A stretch of DNA of 6,022 nucleotides from Defluviitaleaceae bacterium (GTDB taxonomy: Bacteria > Bacillota > Clostridia > Lachnospirales > UBA5962), in the NCBI GenBank assembly GCA_009780765.1, contig WQZK01000122.1:1-6022 (forward strand), given 5' to 3'. Below, in pieces: positions 1 through 5,617 of the stretch (positions within the stretch are counted from its first letter, which is position 1; each line of letters starts with the position of its first letter). The notes beneath the pieces are model-generated. The model ran no database searches and was not told where the DNA came from. It saw only the letters and a list, made by a program, of their open reading frames with translations. Both the position numbers and the translations under genes were made by a program.

Positions 1-78
1 AATATGTGTATCTTTATTACCTATGTAAACACTATTGCCACTTGAACCGCTGGCAATAGGGCAAAATTTAACGCTCAT
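1..78 (-). CDS. walJ: WalJ (YycJ) MBL-fold metallo-hydrolase, N-terminal fragment
   Basis: The first 26 codons of a gene running off the low-coordinate edge. The visible start, MSVKFCPIASGSSGNSVYIG, is the characteristic opening of the WalJ/YycJ family of metallo-beta-lactamase-fold proteins, whose first strand is followed by a conserved SGSSGN turn. The metal-binding HxHxDH motif would lie further on and is not in the window. In Bacillus and relatives this gene closes the wal operon; proposed roles link nuclease-like activity to coordination of wall and chromosome events, but the biochemical function is not settled. The ATG at 78 shares one base with the murA stop (TAATG), and AAGGTG (89-84) lies five bases upstream, so it is probably translationally coupled to murA. 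Only the N terminus is seen, but motif and location agree. Confidence 0.9.
   Translation of the reverse strand, partial: MSVKFCPIASGSSGNSVYIGNKDTHI
32..59. repeat. Inverted repeat inside the start of walJ
   Basis: CTATTGCCA (32-40) and TGGCAATAG (51-59) are perfect 9-base inverted arms around a 10-base loop. In the walJ mRNA the stem begins about 19 bases after the start codon. The arms encode part of the conserved IASGSSGNS motif, so the symmetry may be a by-product of codon choice. Confidence 0.5.
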
Positions 79-1379
79 TAATTCACCTTTTGTATAAGGA
101 CGGTATTTTCTGATATTTTTCCGTTTTTGTCAACCCTCGTAATATCCGCACCAAGATTTCTAAGTTTATGCTCTATACACTCATATCCACGGTCAATAAA
201 CCTTGTATTTTCAATAATTGTTTGCCCCTTTGCTGCAAGTGCACAAATGATTAGTGCCGCACCCGCTCTAAGGTCTGTAGCTTTAGCTGTTGCACCTGTA
301 ATCTTTGCTCCGCCTTCAACAACGGCAACTCTGCCCTCAACCGTTACATTACAGCCAAATCTTTTTAGCTCGTCTATATATTGAAATCTATTTTCCCAAA
401 TATTTTCAGTTATAACGCCTGTGCCTTCTGCAACACTTAAAAGTGCCGTCATCTGCGGTTGCAAATCCGTCGGAAATCCAGGATATGCACGAGTTTTTAT
501 ATTTGTGCTTATCAAATTGCCATTAGATTTTACTCTAATGTAATCATCGCCTTCTATAATTTCACAGTTCATTTCTGATAGCTTTGCCGATAACGGATCC
601 ATATGTTTTGGAATTATATTTCTAACAACAACATCTCCACCAGTTACTGCCGAAGCAATCATATATGTGCCTGCCTCTATCTGGTCTGGAATAATTGTGT
701 ACCTAGCACCGTTTAGTTTTTCAACACCTATAATTCTGATAACATCAGTACCAGCACCCTTTATATTTGCACCCATCATATTTAAAAAGTTTGCACAATC
801 TACAATATGCGGCTCTTTTGCAGCATTTTCGATAGTTGTTATGCCCTCGGCAAACACAGCCGCAAGCATAATATTTACTGTTGCTCCAACCGAAACAACA
901 TCCAAATAAATACTGGCACCCTTTAATTCGTCTGCATAAGCTTTTATTATGCCATTTTCGATAGAAACCTTTGCACCAAGAGCTTTAAAGCCTTTTAAGT
1001 GCTGGTCTATGGGTCTATTTCCAAAATTGCAACCACCTGGAAGAGCAACCTCGGCCTTTTTAAACCTACCAAGAAGTGCCCCAACCAAATAATACGATGC
1101 CCTCATATTCCTAACTGAATCTGTTGTTGCGATATAAGATTTAATTGCAGTAGGGTTTATGCTCAAAGAATGTTCTGAAAGATATTCGCATTTCGCCCCT
1201 ATATTCTCCATAGCATCTTTTAAACTTCTTATATCTTCAATATTTGGCAAGTTATCAATCACACAAACATCTGAAGCCATAACAACTGCCGGAATAACTG
1301 CAACCGCCGCATTTTTTGCACCACTTATATATACTTCACCCGATAAGGGTTTTTGTCCATTTATTAAAAAACGTTCCAA
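78..1379 (-). CDS. murA: UDP-N-acetylglucosamine 1-carboxyvinyltransferase MurA
   Basis: Cytoplasmic enzyme that transfers enolpyruvate from phosphoenolpyruvate to UDP-GlcNAc, the first committed step of peptidoglycan synthesis and the target of fosfomycin. It is full length at 433 aa. Residues aligning with E. coli MurA are present: Lys22-Asn23 (SGAKNA), catalytic Cys117 in the loop PGGCNFGNRP with Arg122, Asp305 in PGFPTDLQ, Arg371 and Arg397. The reactive cysteine is kept, so the cysteine-to-aspartate change linked to fosfomycin resistance is absent. Firmicutes often carry two paralogues (MurA1/MurAA and MurA2/MurZ); I cannot say which this is. The start is TTG at 1379, chosen because the product then opens MERFLING like family members and no in-frame ATG lies upstream; its SD is weak. 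It probably has its own promoter and is translationally joined to walJ through TAATG. Confidence 0.97.
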   Translation of the reverse strand: MERFLINGQKPLSGEVYISGAKNAAVAVIPAVVMASDVCVIDNLPNIEDIRSLKDAMENIGAKCEYLSEHSLSINPTAIKSYIATTDSVRNMRASYYLVGALLGRFKKAEVALPGGCNFGNRPIDQHLKGFKALGAKVSIENGIIKAYADELKGASIYLDVVSVGATVNIMLAAVFAEGITTIENAAKEPHIVDCANFLNMMGANIKGAGTDVIRIIGVEKLNGARYTIIPDQIEAGTYMIASAVTGGDVVVRNIIPKHMDPLSAKLSEMNCEIIEGDDYIRVKSNGNLISTNIKTRAYPGFPTDLQPQMTALLSVAEGTGVITENIWENRFQYIDELKRFGCNVTVEGRVAVVEGGAKITGATAKATDLRAGAALIICALAAKGQTIIENTRFIDRGYECIEHKLRNLGADITRVDKNGKISENTVLIQKVN

Positions 1380-1470
1380 ATAAACACACCATCCTAAAAA
1401 TTAAATATTTTGCCCACTTCGTTGTATCAAAATGGCAATGTGTCCCTCCAAAATATTAATACTGATATGC

Positions 1471-1490
1471 CGTTGCCCTTCGGGACAACG
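1471..1490 (-). other. Hairpin at the 5' end of the predicted murA leader
   Basis: In the minus-strand RNA, CGUUGUCC and GGGCAACG form an eight-pair stem (seven Watson-Crick pairs plus one U-G) closed by a CGAA tetraloop. The stem begins at or within a base or two of the predicted transcription start. No U-rich run follows, so it does not look like an intrinsic terminator. It could protect the mRNA 5' end or be part of a regulatory leader. Read on the plus strand, the loop is the stable C(UUCG)G type, but the stem then carries a C-A mismatch; the wobble pair favours function in the minus-strand RNA. Confidence 0.6.
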
Positions 1491-1497
1491 TTATTAC

Positions 1498-1526
1498 ATT
1501 ATACCACAAGCCACAATTATTAGCAA
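1498..1526 (-). promoter_or_regulatory. Predicted sigma-A promoter of murA
   Basis: On the minus strand, TTGCTA (1526-1521, four of six matches to TTGACA) and TATAAT (1503-1498, perfect) are separated by exactly 17 bases. The three bases before the -10 box are TGG, satisfying the extended -10 pattern TGn. Transcription would begin at about 1491 and give a leader of about 111 nt before murA. It lies immediately downstream of yycI in the only sizeable gap of the operon. Inside the spacer is a 7-base tandem repeat (TTGTGGC then TTGTGGT, 1516-1503). Prediction from sequence only. Confidence 0.75.
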
Positions 1527-1531
1527 GCCCT

Positions 1532-2419
1532 TTATCGTGCTTCATTGGAGTATGCATCAATTAAAAATTCTGCAAGCACTCTTGCACCTCCGCTATAATT
1601 TATTCTATAGCTCGGCACTGCATAAACAACATCGCCGTTTAAGTCCTCCTCTTTAAAGTCGTAGACTATATCTATACTATTAATTATAACAGGTTTTAGA
1701 TTATTTATAATCGGATCAGTCATAAATCTTAATAAAATTTCATCGGGAGCAAAAATTACACGGCTTTCACCATCATGCCCAATCGGTTCAAAAAACCTAT
1801 ATTCAACTGCTCTTATTCCACTTTGTGTTATTGTAAAACGTATCTCGTTTGGCTGAATAATAATGCCTCTATAAGAAAATCTATAAACTGCATTTATGAA
1901 ATCGCCAATTCTGTAATGCTTTATATCAAGAGCAAAACCATCTGAAAAATGACCCATTCTTTCAACCAATTCATCAGTAATTCTTCTTGCTTCTAAAAGA
2001 ATTTCTTCAGTAGATTGTGTAAAATCTATTATCTCTCCTCTATTATAATCATCAAACTCAAATGCCGAATTTCTAAGAGTTAAAACTCTGTCGCTAGTTG
2101 GGGTATGGTAAATAATTCTATCACCATCTATAACCCTTGTTAAGTGGCTTATTTCAGCACTGTCAAAAAAAATTGCTAAAACTTCGTTGTGATTAATTTC
2201 TACAGGCCTTAATGTCAAACGCCTCATTGGCGAAAAATTAATCCGCCCTATATCTGTATTTAAGCTTATTTGTTCTCTATTAAGAACGCTAACAATAGCC
2301 GCCTCTTGAGAGGAAGAAAGCCTAGTTCTAGCCGTATCACTTTGTATTAAAAAAAACAAAATAATGTTGACTGCTATTAAAAATAATACAACAATATTTT
2401 TAGCTTTTTGCCATTGCAC
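1532..2419 (-). CDS. yycI: YycI, partner of YycH in WalK control
   Basis: Single-pass membrane protein of 295 aa (Bacillus YycI is about 280). The N terminus, MQWQKAKN followed by a hydrophobic stretch to about residue 26, is the typical YycI opening: a Trp and basic residues just before the membrane helix. The remainder is a soluble domain predicted to be extracytoplasmic, with no catalytic motif that I can see. In the known systems YycI and YycH have structurally similar domains and contact WalK through their membrane helices. Translation starts at GTG (2419): a perfect AGGAGG at 2433-2428 lies eight bases upstream, and the nearby ATG two codons in is out of frame. It follows yycH after 30 bases and ends with TAA at 1532. 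The next gene is 152 bases away, which marks the end of the tightly packed wal regulatory block. Confidence 0.9.
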   Translation of the reverse strand: MQWQKAKNIVVLFLIAVNIILFFLIQSDTARTRLSSSQEAAIVSVLNREQISLNTDIGRINFSPMRRLTLRPVEINHNEVLAIFFDSAEISHLTRVIDGDRIIYHTPTSDRVLTLRNSAFEFDDYNRGEIIDFTQSTEEILLEARRITDELVERMGHFSDGFALDIKHYRIGDFINAVYRFSYRGIIIQPNEIRFTITQSGIRAVEYRFFEPIGHDGESRVIFAPDEILLRFMTDPIINNLKPVIINSIDIVYDFKEEDLNGDVVYAVPSYRINYSGGARVLAEFLIDAYSNEAR

Positions 2420-2427
2420 GGCTTTTC

Positions 2428-2433
2428 CCTCCT
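2428..2433 (-). promoter_or_regulatory. Ribosome binding site fixing the GTG start of yycI
   Basis: A perfect AGGAGG on the minus strand, eight bases before GTG at 2419-2417. It supports the non-ATG start, since no in-frame ATG lies nearby. It sits in the 30-base gap after the yycH stop. Confidence 0.85.
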
Positions 2434-2449
2434 CTTTAAAAATTTATTA

Positions 2450-3811
2450 CTAAAACTCTGGTTCGGTGTTTATTATGGCTGGTGCTAGGTATATTTCATA
2501 CCCATAAATATCAACTATACCAATAGTTAAACCAAGCTGTTTGCCATATTCATCTTTTTCTAAAAACGGCACTCGATACCCAAAATTAATGCGTGCAATA
2601 TCAAGCCCGCCTGCTTCCATCTCGTCTAAAATTGAGAGTATATCCCGTCTTGCTTCTCGGTTAACCTCTGTTGCCGTTTCAAATGTATACGCAAGTTTTC
2701 TGTATCTTGTAAGTGTGCCTCCTATAACAGTAACGGCTATACCAAAATCATGGTCTGTAAGCAAAATCCTTTGGTTATTATGAACATATCCGAAATAAAA
2801 AGTTCTGATGCTGCCTATCTCTTCATAGCCCATAAGATATATTTCATTAACCATCATATTATCTGCCTTTATAAACGATATAGCTTGAGCAAAATCATCT
2901 AAAAAGCTTGCACCTCTGTTTTGCTGATTAACCCTATAATTTGTAAAATCTACAATGTCGTTTTCTAAATACCTAACAACTGCATGATTATTACTAAACG
3001 TAAGCCTTTCGCTTATATCGGTTGTGTCCCACACAGATTCTGGATTATCAAAAAGAAATCTTATATTTCTTAAAAGATTTGCCTTGGTAAGATCTCCGTA
3101 TTGGTAATAACTTGTTCTAATCCGTATTGGGTTGTATACACTATACTCTCCATTTTGCCATATAGGAAAAAACAGGTTTTTTTCTGTATTAAGCTCAAGT
3201 AACCTAGAAGAAGCGTAACTTATACTACTATTATTTTTAGCTTGCGAAATTTCTGCAAGTAACCTCTCTGCATTTAAAACCGCCGCAGATACCGTATACC
3301 TGTGCATTAAATTATTTTCAGAATCTACAAAATAAACTCTATCTTCTAAAATATAAACCGCATCAAATCTTTCTATTGCTAAAATCACATTATTTCTTTG
3401 CGAATAAACTTCAGCAAAAGTTGAAGAATTCATTATAAAAGCATACTCGTATATTATAATATCATTGTTTAGAACATCATAGTCAAGCTCGAAGGTTCCT
3501 CTAAATTGGCCATTTTGTAGTATTTCTAATATAACTTCATCAAAAAACATTAAGCTACTATTTTCCGCCAAATTACTATAAGCTATATCAAATCTATTAT
3601 AAGAAACCCTCGTTATAATACGCTTTGGCTGCCTAAAATATTTGTAATACGAAACATCAAACAAAGGTGCATTTTGCGAAAATAAGCTCGTTAAAAAACT
3701 TTGTCCTGTGGCCTCTTCAAGCCAGAGCCTGTCCACCTGATATAAAGACAAAGCCATTAATGCCAAAATTATTAAGCTCGAAAATTTGTAAAATATTTTC
3801 TTAACTTTCAT
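2450..3811 (-). CDS. yycH: YycH, extracytoplasmic modulator of WalK
   Basis: Membrane-anchored protein of 453 aa, matching the roughly 455 aa of Bacillus YycH. In that organism YycH works with YycI in a complex that restrains WalK; in Staphylococcus the pair is reported to activate it, so the sign of control here is unknown. Seen in the sequence: a short positively charged N terminus (MKVKKIFYKF), one hydrophobic segment at about residues 9-27, then a long soluble domain predicted to lie outside the membrane. No enzyme motif is apparent. Identity relies on position directly after walK, length, topology and the following yycI, more than on any single motif. I start it at ATG 3811 because GAGGG (3822-3818) lies six bases upstream; an upstream TTG at 3832 would overlap walK by 11 bases and lacks an SD. 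The SD shares bases with the walK TAG stop, suggesting translational coupling. The stop codon is TAG. Confidence 0.87.
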   Translation of the reverse strand: MKVKKIFYKFSSLIILALMALSLYQVDRLWLEEATGQSFLTSLFSQNAPLFDVSYYKYFRQPKRIITRVSYNRFDIAYSNLAENSSLMFFDEVILEILQNGQFRGTFELDYDVLNNDIIIYEYAFIMNSSTFAEVYSQRNNVILAIERFDAVYILEDRVYFVDSENNLMHRYTVSAAVLNAERLLAEISQAKNNSSISYASSRLLELNTEKNLFFPIWQNGEYSVYNPIRIRTSYYQYGDLTKANLLRNIRFLFDNPESVWDTTDISERLTFSNNHAVVRYLENDIVDFTNYRVNQQNRGASFLDDFAQAISFIKADNMMVNEIYLMGYEEIGSIRTFYFGYVHNNQRILLTDHDFGIAVTVIGGTLTRYRKLAYTFETATEVNREARRDILSILDEMEAGGLDIARINFGYRVPFLEKDEYGKQLGLTIGIVDIYGYEIYLAPAIINTEPEF

Positions 3812-3817
3812 GCAAAA

Positions 3818-3823
3818 CCCTCT
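3818..3823 (-). promoter_or_regulatory. Ribosome binding site of yycH, overlapping the walK stop
   Basis: AGAGGG on the minus strand, six bases before ATG at 3811-3809. Its first two bases are the last two of the walK stop codon TAG (3824-3822). This decides the yycH start against the upstream TTG at 3832 and suggests that ribosomes finishing walK can reinitiate on yycH. Confidence 0.8.
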
Positions 3824-5612
3824 ATCTGTCAATTTTGTTAAACCTTAAAACCATTGTTGTGCCAACGCCTAAATCGCTTATAGCCGAAATTTTTCCACCA
3901 TGTGCATCCATAATTTCTTTTGCAATTGCAAGGCCTAGCCCCGTTCCGCCCATCATGCGGCTTCTTGCTTTATCAACCCTATAAAATCTTTCAAAAATAC
4001 GCTTTAAATCTTCTTTAGGTATGCCAACGCCTTGGTCGGTAATATAAACTCTATAGTGCTTTGCAGTTGAATCAGTTCTTATCGAAATTTCTGTATTTTC
4101 TTTGCTATACTTAATTGCGTTAGACAATACGTTATTAACAACCTGATTGATTCTTGCTGGGTCGCACAAAATATCCATAAACTCTTCTGGATTCTTATAT
4201 TTTATTGTTTGCCCCTTTTGGCTTGCTAAAAGCACATTTTGCCTAATGCTATTGCTTATTATCGAGCCAAGCTCCACAACCTCTTTTTCCATTTTTAGCT
4301 GGTTGTTATCAAAACGGCTAAGCTCTAAAAGGTCTGATGCTAGGTGCGTTATTCGATCTGCTTCATTATTAATAACACCTAGAAAATCTTTTGCTAGATC
4401 CTCGTTTTCAAGTGCCCCATCTAAAAGTGTTTCCGCGTAAGACTTAATTGTTGTAAGTGGTGTTCGTATTTCGTGAGAAACATTTGCAACAAATTCTTTT
4501 CTCATATTATCAAGCTTAGTGTGTTTAGTAACGTCAGATAAAACTATAACAATCCCATCAAACCTTCCACTTTTATTGGTATACGAGTTGTAATTTAAAG
4601 AGATGTATTTGTCATCAATTAAATTAATGCTACCTTCCATATTATCAAGTTCTTTAGAGTTTTCTGCTGATACACCTATAATTTTCATAACATCTTTAAA
4701 GCTCATTGTTTCTATATTTTTAATTCCAAGCATATCAACAGAAGCGTAGTTTGCATGAATCAATTTATCTTTAGAATCATACGCCAAAACGCCATCTGTC
4801 ATATTATTTTGAATAATTTCAATCCTATTTTTTTCGCTTAGTAAATCAGAAATATTTTTATCAAGATTTTTTGCCATATTGTTAAAACTTTCTGTAAGTT
4901 GGCCTATTTCATCGTCACTCTCTATAGAAACTTCTTGCCTTAAGTTACCTGTTGCCATCTCTTTTGCCGTTTTTGTTAAAAACAAAATCGGCGTTGTAAT
5001 GGTTCTTGAAAAAAGTGCCCCTAAAATACTAGCTAAAATCATAGCAATTAAAACTGCCAAAAGCAATGTGTTTCTTATAGTTGCTAAGTTTGCAGCGATA
5101 TTATTTGCGTTCATTGAAAGAAATATGATGTATGTGTTGCCGTCGTTCCCCTCAACAGGAACGGCGTAGTTCATTAAAATATTAATCGTTCCATCTGCCA
5201 TAACCCCACGCCGCCAAGGAATAAAGCTCTCATAACCATTTAAAGCTGCAACTATAGATTGGTCTGCCGTATACACAATTTCATTCCTAACAGGAACCCT
5301 TGTGTTTCCGCTGCTATCTAGTATTGCAACATCTATATCGCTACGGTTTTCAATTGGTGAAGCTGGGTCTAGTAAAATCCTTTGCATCTCTAAAAAGTCA
5401 TAACTATACTCACCCGTTCTGCCTTGAAAAAGCGTTGAGTAAATCGCAATTGCATAAATTTTAAGCTCGTGCTCGGCATTTCTTGCTTCTGTTCTTCTTA
5501 CAGTCATATAAATAAAAATTCCGCTTACTATCATAACTATAAAAACCAAGGCTAAGTATAGCAAAATTAGCCTTGACATAATACTTTTAGTAAAATTTTT
5601 CATACGCTTCAT
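3822..5612 (-). CDS. walK: Sensor histidine kinase WalK (YycG)
   Basis: Membrane sensor kinase that phosphorylates WalR. At 596 aa it is close to the roughly 610 aa of Bacillus WalK. Visible layout: membrane segment about 13-37; extracytoplasmic domain about 41-179, the size of the Cache/PAS-like sensor of WalK; second membrane segment about 182-202; HAMP about 203-255; cytoplasmic PAS about 262-365; HisKA with phosphoacceptor His380 in VSHEIRTPLTT; and the ATPase domain with N box (Asn494, Asn498), G1 box DQGVGIP (526-532), F box FERFYRVD (540-547) and G2 box GGTGLGLA (555-562). All catalytic motifs are intact, so the kinase should be active. It lies five bases downstream of walR. The start is uncertain: the only good SD (AAGGA, 5619-5615) is two bases from the first ATG (5612) but 11 bases from a second in-frame ATG (5603), which would give 593 aa. 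Confidence 0.96.
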   Translation of the reverse strand: MKRMKNFTKSIMSRLILLYLALVFIVMIVSGIFIYMTVRRTEARNAEHELKIYAIAIYSTLFQGRTGEYSYDFLEMQRILLDPASPIENRSDIDVAILDSSGNTRVPVRNEIVYTADQSIVAALNGYESFIPWRRGVMADGTINILMNYAVPVEGNDGNTYIIFLSMNANNIAANLATIRNTLLLAVLIAMILASILGALFSRTITTPILFLTKTAKEMATGNLRQEVSIESDDEIGQLTESFNNMAKNLDKNISDLLSEKNRIEIIQNNMTDGVLAYDSKDKLIHANYASVDMLGIKNIETMSFKDVMKIIGVSAENSKELDNMEGSINLIDDKYISLNYNSYTNKSGRFDGIVIVLSDVTKHTKLDNMRKEFVANVSHEIRTPLTTIKSYAETLLDGALENEDLAKDFLGVINNEADRITHLASDLLELSRFDNNQLKMEKEVVELGSIISNSIRQNVLLASQKGQTIKYKNPEEFMDILCDPARINQVVNNVLSNAIKYSKENTEISIRTDSTAKHYRVYITDQGVGIPKEDLKRIFERFYRVDKARSRMMGGTGLGLAIAKEIMDAHGGKISAISDLGVGTTMVLRFNKIDR

Positions 5613-5617
5613 TTTCC

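Larger units (their letters stand above)
1380..1531 (-). promoter_or_regulatory. yycI-murA intergenic region and murA leader
   Basis: A 152-base gap, against 5, 10 and 30 bases between the upstream genes. In minus-strand order it holds the promoter (1526-1498), the 5' hairpin (1490-1471), an AT-rich stretch with the palindrome TATTAATA, a strong SD-like GGAGGG (1449-1444) too far from murA to serve it, and a weak murA ribosome site (AGGATGGTG, 1395-1387). GGTG (1390-1387) is seven bases before the TTG start. The leader has possible alternative pairings described in the findings. I recognise no known riboswitch class. Confidence 0.65.

Noticed and set aside
1390..1392. ATG upstream of murA as its start codon
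   Set aside because: It is 13 bases upstream of TTG 1379 and therefore out of frame; the murA frame has no ATG before the conserved MERFLING opening.
1471..1490. Rho-independent terminator after yycI
   Set aside because: The stem is sound but neither strand has a T-run after it, and it begins at the predicted murA transcript start, downstream of the promoter.
1432..1656. Plus-strand open frame of 74 codons covering the yycI-murA gap
   Set aside because: It runs antisense through the end of yycI and the murA promoter, has no recognisable protein motif, and its composition (low-complexity, rich in Ile, Leu, His and Ser) is typical of a shadow frame.
4147..4440. Plus-strand open frame of 97 codons opposite walK
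   Set aside because: It is fully antisense to the well-conserved kinase domain of walK, with Ser/Leu-rich shadow composition and no independent support; other plus-strand frames opposite murA, yycH and walK were rejected for the same reason.
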